Below, one piece after another: positions 26,631 to 36,241 of a stretch of DNA of 64,000 nt (its first letter is position 1; every line of letters begins with the position of its first letter). The notes under the pieces are model-generated. The model was not told the DNA's origin. It saw nothing but the letters and a program-made list of their open reading frames with translations, and searched no databases. Where the stretch lies: assembly GCF_900163785.1 (NCBI RefSeq), contig NZ_FUKN01000013.1:744001-808000 (forward strand), given 5' to 3'. The DNA comes from Psychrobacter sp. JB385. Its GTDB lineage: Bacteria; Pseudomonadota; Gammaproteobacteria; Pseudomonadales; Moraxellaceae. The position numbers and the translations under genes were made by a program.

Positions 26631-27488
26631 ATGACCCATTTACCTGACTTTACTCACATCAGTGCAGCTTATGACTCTACTGCTCAAAATTATACAGAGA
26701 ATAAAAATGACAAAAAGGGTGTGGTTTATCTAGTGGGTGCAGGGTCTGGTGATCCTGAATTATTGACACTCAAAGCATTGAGGGTGATGCAGCGTGCTGA
26801 TGTGGTGCTGTATGACAGTCTGGTTTCTGAAGATATTTTGGACATGTGTGCGGTGACAGCTGAAAAAATATTCGTTGGTAAGCGCCGTGCCAATCATGCG
26901 CTGCCACAGGACAGCATCAACGAGCTGCTGGTCAAACATGCCCTCGCCAATAAAACCGTGGTCAGATTAAAAGGCGGCGATCCTTTTATCTTTGGGCGGG
27001 GCGGTGAGGAGATTCAAGAGGTGGTTCTTCATGGTATTTGCTTTGAATCCATTCCGGGTATCACGGCTGCCAGTGCGGCGGCCAATCGCGCGGGTATTCC
27101 GCTGACCCATCGCGATCACGCTCAATCGGTGCAGTTTGTGACTGCTTGCAAAAAACTGGGCGCACCCAATGACGACTATAGCGAATTGCTCGATAGCACT
27201 CAGACGGTCGTGTTTTATATGGGACTACATCGTTTGACTGAGATGACACGCGGACTTATTGACGCAGGCCGCGACAGTGCGACGCCCTTTGCCATCATCA
27301 GTCATGCCAGTCTGCCCACGCAGCAAGTGCTCATCGGGACATTAGAGGATATCGCCGAACAACAAGCGGTTGCCAATCTTCCCACACCAGCCCTATTAAT
27401 TATGGGCGAGGTGGTCAATTTGCATAGTGAGTTTGCAAACTATAACCTTGCGGCATTGGGTCACACTTTGGAGGTCAGTTGTGTATAA
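26631..27488 (+). CDS. cobA: Uroporphyrinogen-III C-methyltransferase
   Basis: A 285-residue SAM-dependent methyltransferase making precorrin-2, the precursor of the siroheme required by NirB. Family motifs are clear: VYLVGAGSGDPELLTLKAL near the start, VVLYDSLVS, VRLKGGDPFIFGRGGEE, and PGITAASAAANRAGIPLTHRD. There is no CysG-type dehydrogenase/ferrochelatase domain; the short N-terminal extension of about 35 residues carries nothing recognisable. AGGAG precedes the ATG. It follows nasA by 177 bases, so it is likely part of the nas regulon. nirE would be an equally valid name in some organisms. Confidence 0.92.
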   Translation: MTHLPDFTHISAAYDSTAQNYTENKNDKKGVVYLVGAGSGDPELLTLKALRVMQRADVVLYDSLVSEDILDMCAVTAEKIFVGKRRANHALPQDSINELLVKHALANKTVVRLKGGDPFIFGRGGEEIQEVVLHGICFESIPGITAASAAANRAGIPLTHRDHAQSVQFVTACKKLGAPNDDYSELLDSTQTVVFYMGLHRLTEMTRGLIDAGRDSATPFAIISHASLPTQQVLIGTLEDIAEQQAVANLPTPALLIMGEVVNLHSEFANYNLAALGHTLEVSCV

Positions 27489-27518
27489 GGCGCTTATAAA
27501 TATGCGTACAAACAGTCA

Positions 27519-28670
27519 TCAATCATGACGCCAATAGACTTTAATCACTGAATCGCTACGCTCTAATCCCAGTCTTTGTTGGATAAGTCCTCGAAGTGCT
27601 TTGGCTGTGCCAGCTTCCATCGCGCCCCAAACCTTGTCAATATGCAATGGATGCGTGGTCAAGTATTTGCCCAGTATATCGTCAATCAAAATGGCCAGCG
27701 CTTTACCGGAATTGACCTGACCTGTCACGACAGGCAGCAGCGTAAACGCGGTGTCTGTTCTGTCCGTCATCATCTTTATCTCATCAAAGTACGCTTGATC
27801 AGCGGCGTCTTGGGTGACACAAACAACCAAAGGCGCTATCGGGTTTTCCCAAAGCTCTAGCAATCGGGCAACGGTAGGCATTGAGGTTTCATCAGCGATC
27901 AGCAAGGCCTGACCGTCTTGTAAGTGAGCCGTTTTTTCAGGAAACTCGCGCTTACTCAAGACCGTATCGCCCGCTTGTAACGAGCGTGCCCAGTCACCGC
28001 CTGGCGTATCACCATGCAAAAATACATCGACCCATGCGCGTACGCCATCCGACGTCTGCCATGCTTTGCGCAAGGTGTAATAGCAATGAGCGCGTGTCAG
28101 AGTGGTGTTATCCCTTTTTGCGCTGGTGAAGTTATGAGCCAAATCAAACAAATACGCATAGCCTGCTTCATCAACGGGAATAGAGTTGTTGGGAGAAGCA
28201 TTTATAGTAGGCGCTGTTAACTCAAGGCGAAGCATGTTTTGACTGACCTTATAGCTGTCTTGTACGACAAAAGTCTGAGTGGTCAGCTTGATGGTTTTTT
28301 TGCCAAGCTTTTTATCTGCTTTTTGTTTGAGCAAAATATATTGCGTATTTAAGTCGCTGAACTGAGTGATGGGTGCTGTAAAGGGAATAAAAAACGTCTG
28401 ATCAGAGCTCTGAATGGACGTTTTTTTTGTGCCTGTCGGTTGTATTTGCAAAACGATGACCTCGGCATAGATAGCAACCAGTTGTACAGTTGCCTCGGCT
28501 ATATCTTCTGAAGACAAGGCCGTAAAAGCCGTCAAAAATCCAATTAACTCATCATAATGTTCTTCATTGATATGCGCGATGGCACTAGCAATCTCAGGAA
28601 ATCTCAAGGGTGTATAAAGGTTTGTTTGGTCATAACCAGCGTGATTAACAGCAGATACGGAGTGGGTCAT
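27519..28670 (-). CDS. Siderophore-interacting FAD protein with N-terminal DUF2470-like domain
   Basis: A fusion of about 383 residues. The N-terminal part (about 20-110) has the pattern of DUF2470 heme/iron-linked domains (HINEEHYDELIGFLTAFT). The rest is a ViuB/SIP-type ferric-siderophore reductase: FAD-binding segment with VDVFLHGDTPGGDWARSLQ, the LIADETSMPTVARLLE block, and the C-terminal VWGAMEAGTAKALRG ending in VYWRHD. It should reduce ferric siderophore in the cytoplasm to release iron. A TTG at 28688 is in frame, but the ATG at 28670 has a weak GTGAG site and is preferred. It is divergent from the ABC importer genes with a Fur-like site between. Confidence 0.85.
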   Translation of the reverse strand: MTHSVSAVNHAGYDQTNLYTPLRFPEIASAIAHINEEHYDELIGFLTAFTALSSEDIAEATVQLVAIYAEVIVLQIQPTGTKKTSIQSSDQTFFIPFTAPITQFSDLNTQYILLKQKADKKLGKKTIKLTTQTFVVQDSYKVSQNMLRLELTAPTINASPNNSIPVDEAGYAYLFDLAHNFTSAKRDNTTLTRAHCYYTLRKAWQTSDGVRAWVDVFLHGDTPGGDWARSLQAGDTVLSKREFPEKTAHLQDGQALLIADETSMPTVARLLELWENPIAPLVVCVTQDAADQAYFDEIKMMTDRTDTAFTLLPVVTGQVNSGKALAILIDDILGKYLTTHPLHIDKVWGAMEAGTAKALRGLIQQRLGLERSDSVIKVYWRHD

Positions 28671-28720
28671 AGGGATACTCACGAACAATAGTGAATGAAA
28701 AAAGAAAGCGCATTAGTTAA

Positions 28721-28741
28721 TGATAATTGTTTTTATTATCA
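28721..28741. promoter_or_regulatory. Fur-box-like palindrome, SIP / ABC importer divergent promoter
   Basis: TGATAAT and ATTATCA form a perfect inverted repeat with a 7-base T-rich spacer. The half-site is identical to the Fur heptamer. It lies between the divergent SIP and ABC importer genes, so iron repression of both is expected. Confidence 0.65.
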
Positions 28742-28802
28742 TTTGCGAGTAGAATCAGTTTTTATTGACTTCCTAGTATGGTCATAACGACTTTCATCGA
28801 TA

Positions 28803-29579
28803 ATGAGTATCTATATGCTACGTGTAAACCAACTAACCATCAGCCGCCAAGGCAATACTTTGCTAGACAATATAAGCTGTGAATTCAATAGCAATGAGTT
28901 GATTGCCTTAGTTGGACACAATGGTTCAGGTAAATCCACATTGATTAAAGCATTGGCAGGTGAGATGAGCATTAATGGGGGCAGTATCAGTCTAGATGAG
29001 CGCCATATCGCTGATTACAGTAATAAGGAGCTCGCTCAGCAAATGGCTTATCTGCCTCAACAATTGCCAGATGCGGCTGGATTTACGGTAAGTGAGCTGG
29101 TGATGCTCGGGCGCTATCCGCATCAAAAATGGTTGCAAAAACCCAGTCAGATTGACAAAGACAAAGTCGAACAGGCGATGCGTACCACTCAAGTAGAGGC
29201 GTTTGCTGAGCGTACGACGACCACACTGTCAGGTGGCGAGCGCGCACGAGTATGGCTTGCGATGTGTTTGGCACAAGACACGCGATATCTGTTGCTCGAT
29301 GAGCCATTAGCGGCTCTGGATATGCATTATCAGCTCGAAGTAATTCAGCTCATTCGTCGCTTGGTTGATGAGCAAGGCTTAAGTGTGATTATCATCGTGC
29401 ATGACATCAATTTGGCAGCGCAATATGCCGATCGTATTATTGCCCTAAAAAATGGCCTTATTTGTCACAATGGCACTATCAAAAGCACCATGCAGCCGGA
29501 CATACTGCGCAGTATCTTCAATGTGGATATGCAGCTACTGAGTCACCCTATCACAGGACACCCTGTTGCCGTCGCGTAA
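28803..29579 (+). CDS. Ferric-siderophore ABC transporter, ATP-binding protein (FhuC/FecE type)
   Basis: A 258-residue ABC ATPase. Walker A is GHNGSGKST (38-46), the signature is LSGGERARVWLAM, Walker B YLLLDEPLAALD, and the H-loop VHDINLAAQ. The Q-loop reads YLPQQLPDAAGFTVSELVMLGR, as in FhuC/FecE. It energises the importer with the binding protein and permease genes that follow (gaps of 55 bases and an overlap). The start could also be the ATG at 28815 (MLRVNQL), which fits FecE-like proteins better; neither has a strong ribosome site. Expected Fur control through 28721-28741. Confidence 0.92.
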   Translation: MSIYMLRVNQLTISRQGNTLLDNISCEFNSNELIALVGHNGSGKSTLIKALAGEMSINGGSISLDERHIADYSNKELAQQMAYLPQQLPDAAGFTVSELVMLGRYPHQKWLQKPSQIDKDKVEQAMRTTQVEAFAERTTTTLSGGERARVWLAMCLAQDTRYLLLDEPLAALDMHYQLEVIQLIRRLVDEQGLSVIIIVHDINLAAQYADRIIALKNGLICHNGTIKSTMQPDILRSIFNVDMQLLSHPITGHPVAVA

Positions 29580-29634
29580 TATCTGAGTCCGCTTTACTTA
29601 TCCCTTTCATATTTGCCTAAAAAGATAGACTGTT

Positions 29635-30648
29635 ATGTTCTCTGTCCTGACCAACGTTAAATCTCCTAGACCTATCATAAAACCTTTAATCACAAAACAG
29701 CTTAGCTCAGCTGGCACTAAAGCAATCTCGCTTCCTATAACTATACTCTCATTATTGACACTAACGCTCGCGCTTACAGCCTGTCAGAAACCAACGATGG
29801 GACAAAAAGACGCGCAGATAGACAAGCCTAATGACGTTAAAATCAATATTGCTTCTCCCGATTGGGGCAATGCCGCAACGTTGACTGCCATGGGTTATCC
29901 ACCAATTGCGACAGGCGATGTTCGAGTGTGGGATAGATGGGTTGGCACACCAAAACTGCCAACCTCAACAGTTGATGTCGGTATCCGTTATCAGCCTAAC
30001 GCTGAACTGATTGCTCAGTTACCCGTTGATATGGTAGTAGATAACTTTTTTTATGAGCATGCTCGCAATCTTTATGGTGATGTTCCCGCTGAGTCGGTGA
30101 TGTTTGCGGCAAAAGGGAAGAGTGCGACTTGGGCGGATTATGCCGAGCCAACTCGGAAGCTGGGTACACTGATTGAGGAGCCTAAACTTGCGGAAGATTA
30201 TATTGCCAAAAGCCAAGACGATATAAGTGTCGCTGGCGCACGTCTCCAAGAGCGGTATCCAAAAGTCAAAAAGTTTGCGGTGGTACAGTTCTCTGATGCC
30301 AATAACATGCGTATGTATGTCGCCAATAGCTTATTTCAGCCTGCACTTACGCAGATGCAAAAAGAGCTTGTGGTGCTGGATGAAGGCAACTCATGGGGCT
30401 TTGTCCCTATACGGATGGGTGATTTGGCACAGTTAGGGGATAATGTTTGTTTATTGATCATCGATCCTTTGAGTCCCATTACAAAAGCTGAGATTAAAGA
30501 CAGTTTGATTTGGCAGCGTTTGGGTTATGGCAACAATCGCTGCATGGGTGAGTTACCGCCTGTATGGATTTATGGCGGCATGTCATCGTTGGTGGGTTTG
30601 GCAAATAACTTATCAGCAGTTGAATTAAAAGGCGGGGAGGCATCATGA
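29635..30648 (+). CDS. Ferric-siderophore periplasmic binding lipoprotein (FhuD-like)
   Basis: A 337-residue binding protein of the FhuD/FepB superfamily. The N-terminus is long, with a hydrophobic segment at about 31-47 ending in a lipobox LTAC, which makes Cys50 the lipidated residue. The mature part follows the class III binding-protein plan: an early strand followed by WGNAATLTAMGYPPIATGDV, the LPVDMVVDNFF segment, and a long connecting helix in the middle. Trp- and Tyr-rich stretches resemble hydroxamate-binding FhuD proteins. The stop overlaps the start of the permease gene (ATGA), so translation is coupled. Ligand assignment to the siderophore made by the downstream cluster is inference. 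Confidence 0.85.
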   Translation: MFSVLTNVKSPRPIIKPLITKQLSSAGTKAISLPITILSLLTLTLALTACQKPTMGQKDAQIDKPNDVKINIASPDWGNAATLTAMGYPPIATGDVRVWDRWVGTPKLPTSTVDVGIRYQPNAELIAQLPVDMVVDNFFYEHARNLYGDVPAESVMFAAKGKSATWADYAEPTRKLGTLIEEPKLAEDYIAKSQDDISVAGARLQERYPKVKKFAVVQFSDANNMRMYVANSLFQPALTQMQKELVVLDEGNSWGFVPIRMGDLAQLGDNVCLLIIDPLSPITKAEIKDSLIWQRLGYGNNRCMGELPPVWIYGGMSSLVGLANNLSAVELKGGEAS

Positions 30649-32870
30649 CCGCCAATACTACCAACCATTTTCACCGTGCGATTGGTCATCGTAATGCTGA
30701 TCGCACCCATACTGATCATACTATAAATAATACCAACGCTATGACATCACTTTCTACTTCTCAGCCAGTACAGTCATCAGCAGCACAGTCTAAAATATCC
30801 TCTAAAACACTCTTTAATAAACGGCTAAAGCAGCGTGGGCAACCTGATAGTCCACCACCGAATCCATCACGACAAAAAAACGTTCTCGTAGCCACTGCTT
30901 CGTGGCGATTTTGGCTTATGCTCATTATGCTGATAAGTTTGTGTGTATGGAGTAGTTGGACGTTAATCGCTCAGGAGTGGACGCGTCCTTTAGGCGAGTT
31001 GTTTTTTCCAAGCTCGCAGTTGGATATTGCCAGTATGGCAACGCAGCTACATATAGTGGCGACCAGTATTGTGGCGTTGTTGGTTGGCGGGTTGCTTGGC
31101 GTGGTCAGTATCTTGCTCCAGCAGTTAGTCAAAAACCCCCTTGCTTCAGACACCACCTTGGGCGTTGGCGTTGGCGCACAATTGGCAATGTTGATTGTCA
31201 CGCTTTTTTTACCAAGCTTGGCGATTTATGGTGGGATTTATGTGGCCTTTGTTGGCGCCATCATCAGTATGGGGCTGGTCTTTGCCTTGTCGGCACCCAG
31301 TCGCTTTAACCCTTTGATTTTAATATTGGCAGGTTTGGTGGTGAATATCTTACTCGCTGCCGTCGCCAATGTGTTGGTGCTGTTTTTCGCTGAACGTAGC
31401 AATGGCATGCTGTCGTGGGCAGCAGGATTTTTGGCGCAAAACAGCTGGCATACCAGCGTGATGCTTGCGATTACAGCAATGGTGATGACGGTTCTGTGTT
31501 TGCCTTTATTGAAGCCGTTGACCTTGATGAGTTTAGACGACATGCAAGCCAAGCGTTTGGGTGTGCCTATTAACGCTATACGCGCCATCGTGGTGCTTAT
31601 CGTGGCTATTGTGACTGCGTTGGTGGTCAGTGAAGTGGGTCTGATTGGGTTCATTGGTCTTGGTGCTGCCAGTCTGGTCAATGCGCTGGGCGTATCCTCA
31701 ATTAGCAAGCGTTTGGTTGCCGCTTTTTGCTTAGGGGCGCTGCTACTGTGGCTCACTAGCAATCTGGCGTTATTGCTTGAGCCAATCTTGAGTATGCAAA
31801 TCCCAGCTGGTGCAATGACAGGAATATTGGGAGCACCGCTCATTATTTGGTTGATTTTGCGCCAGCGCCGTGAGCGAATAGAGACGGTCACGCCTATGCT
31901 GACAGGCACTCATACGCCTGTTATGCTTTGGCGATGGGGTGTGGGTGTGATGGTAATGATTGTACTGGCATGCTTGTTTGTACAAGATTTAAGTGGTTGG
32001 GGACTGAGTACAGAGTGGGCAATCACTCAGCAGTACAGGCTGCCTCGCAGCTTGAGTGCGGCAGCGACAGGTCTGATGCTGGCTGTTGCAGGCGTATTAT
32101 TACAAACACTCACACGCAATCCGATGGCAAGTCCAGAAGTACTGGGAGTCAGTTCAGGCGCCGCGCTTGGGGTTATTTTAGGGTTTTTATTGTTACCCAG
32201 TTTGGGATTGTCTGCCGGCTCAGGTACGTTGTTGATGTCAGGATTGACTGGTGCGATAGCCGTATTGCTACTCATTGTTTGGCTGGCACGTCGAGTAAGC
32301 TCAGGCTATCTGCTCTTGGTCGGTATCGGCATTGCCGCCATGATGGATGGGGTGATGCATATGGTCAAACTGTCTGGTGATCCGCGTCTAGAGGCGATGC
32401 TCAGCTGGTTATCAGGAACGACTTATAGCGCCCAACCGAGTACCGTATGGTATCTCATTGGTATTGCGCTTGTCTTATTTGTCTTGAGCCTATTACTCAT
32501 CAAGCCGCTGCGTGTACTGGGTTTGGGTTCAGGCGTTGCTCGTACGCTAGGGGTGGCTGTGACGCCAGTGACGATGGCACTATTGGCATTGGTGGCAGCG
32601 TTAAGTACGGTTAGTACGCTGGCTGTAGGGCCATTAAGTTTCATCGGGTTAATGGTGCCACATTTGGCGACCTCTCTTGGCGCGGTGAGACTTGAGCGTC
32701 AATTGCCTTTGGCGGCTTTATTGGGCGCAGGGGTGATGGTATTGGCAGATTGGATAGGGCGTTATGTCATCTTCCCCTATGAGCTGCCTGCGGGCACAGT
32801 TGCTGCCATCATTGGCGGTGCTTATTTTTTATGGCTGATTCGCAAAGTACCGATTACTGTCAGTCGATAG
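30645..32870 (+). CDS. Fused two-domain ferric-siderophore permease (FhuB type)
   Basis: A 741-residue membrane protein made of two FecCD/BtuC-type permease domains in tandem, as in E. coli FhuB. Domain one runs about 90-400 (GVVSILLQQLVKNPLASDTTLGVGVGA; GLIGFIGLGAASLVNALG). Domain two runs about 430-741 (VAGVLLQTLTRNPMASPEVLGVSSGA; GPLSFIGLMVPHLATSLG). Each has the duplicated RNPLA/RNPMA-type motif (KNPLA in the first) and the gating region before the EAA-like loop. A polar N-terminal tail of about 80 residues is unusual for FhuB. It forms the importer channel in the inner membrane with the preceding ATPase and binding protein. The transcript is followed by a hairpin at 32894-32929. Confidence 0.92.
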   Translation: MTANTTNHFHRAIGHRNADRTHTDHTINNTNAMTSLSTSQPVQSSAAQSKISSKTLFNKRLKQRGQPDSPPPNPSRQKNVLVATASWRFWLMLIMLISLCVWSSWTLIAQEWTRPLGELFFPSSQLDIASMATQLHIVATSIVALLVGGLLGVVSILLQQLVKNPLASDTTLGVGVGAQLAMLIVTLFLPSLAIYGGIYVAFVGAIISMGLVFALSAPSRFNPLILILAGLVVNILLAAVANVLVLFFAERSNGMLSWAAGFLAQNSWHTSVMLAITAMVMTVLCLPLLKPLTLMSLDDMQAKRLGVPINAIRAIVVLIVAIVTALVVSEVGLIGFIGLGAASLVNALGVSSISKRLVAAFCLGALLLWLTSNLALLLEPILSMQIPAGAMTGILGAPLIIWLILRQRRERIETVTPMLTGTHTPVMLWRWGVGVMVMIVLACLFVQDLSGWGLSTEWAITQQYRLPRSLSAAATGLMLAVAGVLLQTLTRNPMASPEVLGVSSGAALGVILGFLLLPSLGLSAGSGTLLMSGLTGAIAVLLLIVWLARRVSSGYLLLVGIGIAAMMDGVMHMVKLSGDPRLEAMLSWLSGTTYSAQPSTVWYLIGIALVLFVLSLLLIKPLRVLGLGSGVARTLGVAVTPVTMALLALVAALSTVSTLAVGPLSFIGLMVPHLATSLGAVRLERQLPLAALLGAGVMVLADWIGRYVIFPYELPAGTVAAIIGGAYFLWLIRKVPITVSR

Positions 32871-32893
32871 CTTTTTATATTAAAAAGACATGC

Positions 32894-32929
32894 GAACAAT
32901 ATTCATGAGCGTAAGCCCATGAATATTGT
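32894..32929 (+). terminator. Hairpin after the ABC importer operon
   Basis: AACAATATTCATG (32894-32906) and CATGAATATTGTT (32917-32929) form a perfect 13-bp stem with a 10-base loop. No T-run follows, so it may be a 3'-end stabilising hairpin or a weak terminator. Confidence 0.5.
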
Positions 32930-33010
32930 TGTGCGCGTCCTTATAAGCATGAATAAATCTTCATTTTGTACAAATTCTCAAGCCAATCGTTTAAAAATAA
33001 ATAAAGTGGG

Positions 33011-33039
33011 TTGACAGCAGAGTAAAGGTCATCAATAAT
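33011..33039 (+). promoter_or_regulatory. Sigma-70-type promoter of the siderophore operon
   Basis: A perfect -35 box TTGACA (33011-33016) is followed after 17 bases by AATAAT (33034-33039), five of six matches to the -10 consensus. The start point should be near 33046, immediately before the Fur box. Confidence 0.65.
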
Positions 33040-33051
33040 ACGTCTCACAAA

Positions 33052-33083
33052 TGATAATGATTATCACTTTTATTATCATTTAC
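33052..33083. promoter_or_regulatory. Strong Fur box upstream of dat
   Basis: TGATAATGATTATCA (33052-33066) is a perfect 7-1-7 Fur palindrome. A second half-site, ATTATCATTTAC, follows directly. It overlaps the predicted transcription start, the classic position for iron-dependent repression. Confidence 0.85.
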
Positions 33084-33254
33084 AATTTTATTGAGGTTGT
33101 AGTGGATTTACACTACGTTTTTTAAATGATGCCGACTGTCTTTATAACGACCATACCAATAACGGTGTGTTCAATGATGATGTCTATAAGCTGTCTGCAA
33201 ACAGTAAAACTTGTACTCGAGTTTTGGTGCATAAAACGAATAAGGTTCGATGCC

Positions 33255-34604
33255 ATGTCTACGTCTTTTTTAAAAGAAAAAAACAATAACAAACGCTATT
33301 TACATCGCCAAGCTCAGTTTGAATCTAAGGTGCGCAGTTATCCACGCAAATTGCCTTTTGCGATCCAATCAGCCACAGGTGCTTGGATTACTGATGTAGA
33401 AGGCAATAATTACATAGATTGTCTATCAGGAGCAGGGACGCTGGCACTTGGACACAATCATCCTGTGGTCACTGAGAGTATCAAACAGCTTTTGGACAGC
33501 AATCTGCCGATGCACACTTTAGACATTACCACACCATTAAAAGACAAATTTAGCGAATTCATGTACACACTCTTGGCGACCGAGAGAGATGAGTATTGCT
33601 TGCAGTTTTGTGGACCAACAGGCGCTGATGCTGTAGAAGCCGCGATTAAATTGGCAAAACAAGTCACTGGTCGTTCAGGCATCGTCAGCTTTAGCGGTGG
33701 CTATCATGGGATGACGCATGGCGCGCTCGCTGTCACTGGTAATTTGGCACCCAAGCAAGGCATCGAAGGTTTGATGAGTCCGGTACAGTTTTTACCTTAC
33801 CCCAATGCGTACCGCTGCGCTTTTGGTTTGTCTTCTGAGCAAAGCGTTAGCGCTCACATCGCGTATTTTGAGAACTTTTTACAAGATGTAGAGAGCGGCG
33901 TGGTCAAGCCCGCAGCCGTTATTTTAGAAGTGATACAGGGCGAGGGCGGGGTTAATCCCGCACCGATTGAGTGGCTCAAGCAGGTGCGACGGGTGACCAA
34001 AGCACTGGATATCTTATTGATTATTGATGAGGTGCAAACAGGGTTTTGCCGTACAGGACGCTGGTTTGCCTATCAATATGCAGGCATTGATCCCGATATG
34101 ATTGTCATGTCAAAGGCCATTGGTGGTGGTTTGCCGCTGGCAGTACTTGGTATCAAAAAACAATACGATGCTTGGCAAGCGGGCAATCATTCCGGCACTT
34201 TTCGTGGCAATCAACTGGCGATGGCAACAGGACTTGCGACCCTCAAATATCTAAAAGACCACGACATGGCATCTTATGCGGCTGAGATGGGCGCTTGGTT
34301 CATGGCAGAGTTAAACGGCTTACAAAAACGCTATCCTAGAATTGGTCATGTCAGAGGTCGAGGTCTGATGATCGGCATGGAGATTATAGATCCAGACCTT
34401 CCCAGACAGCGTGATGGTAGTTATCCTGCCGATAGTGCGACGGCGGCAAGCATTCAACAGGCATGTTTTAGACACGGTCTGGTCCTTGAAAAAGGAGGGC
34501 GCGGCGGTACGGTGCTGCGTCTCTTACCACCGCTTAACGTGACCAAAGACGAGCTACACCAAGTATTAGATAAGCTTGAGCGGGCGCTACAAGAAAACCA
34601 ATAG
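33255..34604 (+). CDS. dat: Diaminobutyrate-2-oxoglutarate aminotransferase
   Basis: A class III PLP aminotransferase of about 449 residues, making L-2,4-diaminobutyrate from aspartate semialdehyde and glutamate. The PLP-contact block is [17 protein letters not shown], the aspartate motif [15 protein letters not shown], and the Schiff-base lysine Lys287 in [16 protein letters not shown]. It is the RhbA-type entry enzyme of 1,3-diaminopropane siderophore pathways. Upstream in-frame codons exist, but TAAGG before ATG 33255 and the family start agree. ddc follows by 107 bases. Control by the Fur box at 33052 is expected. Confidence 0.93.
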   Translation: MSTSFLKEKNNNKRYLHRQAQFESKVRSYPRKLPFAIQSATGAWITDVEGNNYIDCLSGAGTLALGHNHPVVTESIKQLLDSNLPMHTLDITTPLKDKFSEFMYTLLATERDEYCLQFCGPTGADAVEAAIKLAKQVTGRSGIVSFSGGYHGMTHGALAVTGNLAPKQGIEGLMSPVQFLPYPNAYRCAFGLSSEQSVSAHIAYFENFLQDVESGVVKPAAVILEVIQGEGGVNPAPIEWLKQVRRVTKALDILLIIDEVQTGFCRTGRWFAYQYAGIDPDMIVMSKAIGGGLPLAVLGIKKQYDAWQAGNHSGTFRGNQLAMATGLATLKYLKDHDMASYAAEMGAWFMAELNGLQKRYPRIGHVRGRGLMIGMEIIDPDLPRQRDGSYPADSATAASIQQACFRHGLVLEKGGRGGTVLRLLPPLNVTKDELHQVLDKLERALQENQ

Positions 34605-34711
34605 CGCTCAGTCGCACATCGTCATTTCTGTATGACTGTTTTAAAAAAACGTATAACAACCATCGCTTCTCTTATGTGAATAGAGACGCAAGATAAACTG
34701 GTGAGGATACT

Positions 34712-36241
34712 TTGCATTTATTAAACGAGCAAACCAGTGAGCAATACCTCACGCAGATGCACAAAACGAGCGCCATTATTAAAGAATGGCTCAATGACAA
34801 TAATATGTACTCAGGCGGCACACCGCAGCAAGTACAAGCGGCGACCTCAATCAATATCCAGTCACAAGGACGAGATATCGAGGCCATACTAGCGGACATA
34901 CAAGACAAATTTTTGCCCAATTGTGTGTCCACGGCACACCGTCATTGTCTGGCGCATTTGCACCCGCCGACTTTGGTGATTGGTCAAATTGCTGAGATGA
35001 TTATTGCCGCAACCAATCAAAGTATGGATTCTTGGAATCAAAGCCCTGCCGCCACTTATATCGAAAAAGATTTGGTGGAGTGGCTGTGTCAGCTGTGTCA
35101 GTTTGAAACCAGTGATGATGTTCAAATACACACCCAAACAGACGCTCAAGTTGATAACCAAACGAGACACAAGTCAGGTGGCGTGTTTACTAGTGGCGGC
35201 ACCCAAAGCAATCTAATGGGGCTGCTGTTGGCACGCAATAAATTCTATACCGCTAAAGGCATTGATGTACATAAAGAGGGCATGCTGGGTCAGCCTCGCG
35301 GCATTATTCTGTGCTCAGATCAAGCGCACTTTTCTATCGAAAAAAACGCAGCCTTATTAGGGCTTGGCGTACAGTGCGTTGAAAAGGTAAAGACCGATGC
35401 GAGTGGCGCAATGCTTATGTCTCATCTACAGCAAAAAATAGCGGAGACTGGCGCAGATAATGTGATAGCAGTGATCGCTACGGCTGGCACCACAGATCTG
35501 GGCGCGATTGATCCTTTAACAGACATTGCCAATATATGTCGTGAGCAAAAAATATGGCTACATATAGATGCAGCATGGGGCGGGGCGTTACTTCTGTCTC
35601 AGCGTTATCGCCATCTTATTGAAGGTATCCAAGTAGCGGATTCCATCACGTTAGATTTTCACAAGCATTTCTTTTTACCGATCAGCTGCGGCGCTTTTTT
35701 ATTAAAAAATCAACAAGATTTTGAGAGCATTCGTCATCATAGCGAGTATCTCAACTCTTTTGATGATGAAAAAGACAATATCCCAAATCTGGTCACTTAT
35801 TCTCTTCAAACCACGCGTCGATTTGATGCTTTAAAGCTTTGGATGGCGCTTGATTCATTGGGGACAGAGGATTATGGCGTTTTGATTGACAACTGTCTTA
35901 GGACAGCGAGACAAGCGGCAGAGCTGATTGAAAACCATGCAGATTTTGTGTTGGTGCACCAACCGATTATCAGTAGTGTCTTATTTTATTTTAAGCCAAA
36001 AGATACCGCATTGTCTGACGGCCAGCTGTCTCAGTTAAATCGCCAAATTGCGCAGGACTTATTGATCAATAATATTGCCAACGTGGCCACCACTCAGTTT
36101 GAGCAGCACCTTTGCCTAAAATTCACTATTTTAAATCCTAATACGCAAGCCTGTGACATCAACAATATTATAAAACAGATGACTATCACAGGTTTTGATC
36201 GACTCCAAAATTATGAGGGACAACACTATGATGCACCATAA
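34712..36241 (+). CDS. ddc: L-2,4-diaminobutyrate decarboxylase
   Basis: A group II PLP decarboxylase of about 509 residues producing 1,3-diaminopropane. Recognisable are the substrate region HRHCLAHLHPPTLVIGQIAE, FTSGGTQSNLMGLLLARNKF, IHIDAAWGGALLLS-type segment (here LHIDAAWGGALL), and the PLP lysine Lys318 in DFHKHFFLPISCGAF. The start is a TTG: GAGGA lies four bases upstream, and the next ATG (34757) has no site and would cut into the conserved N-terminus. It is the RhbB-type second step after dat. The 3' end overlaps the next gene by 14 bases. Confidence 0.92.
   Translation: MHLLNEQTSEQYLTQMHKTSAIIKEWLNDNNMYSGGTPQQVQAATSINIQSQGRDIEAILADIQDKFLPNCVSTAHRHCLAHLHPPTLVIGQIAEMIIAATNQSMDSWNQSPAATYIEKDLVEWLCQLCQFETSDDVQIHTQTDAQVDNQTRHKSGGVFTSGGTQSNLMGLLLARNKFYTAKGIDVHKEGMLGQPRGIILCSDQAHFSIEKNAALLGLGVQCVEKVKTDASGAMLMSHLQQKIAETGADNVIAVIATAGTTDLGAIDPLTDIANICREQKIWLHIDAAWGGALLLSQRYRHLIEGIQVADSITLDFHKHFFLPISCGAFLLKNQQDFESIRHHSEYLNSFDDEKDNIPNLVTYSLQTTRRFDALKLWMALDSLGTEDYGVLIDNCLRTARQAAELIENHADFVLVHQPIISSVLFYFKPKDTALSDGQLSQLNRQIAQDLLINNIANVATTQFEQHLCLKFTILNPNTQACDINNIIKQMTITGFDRLQNYEGQHYDAP

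Larger units (their letters stand above)
32871..33254. other. Intergenic region upstream of the siderophore biosynthesis genes
   Basis: No credible gene. It holds the hairpin at 32894-32929 that closes the importer operon, a strong sigma-70-type promoter (33011-33039), and a double Fur-type site (33052-33083). The leader before the aminotransferase start is about 200 bases. Codons in frame with the aminotransferase extend back to 33126 but look non-coding. Confidence 0.7.
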
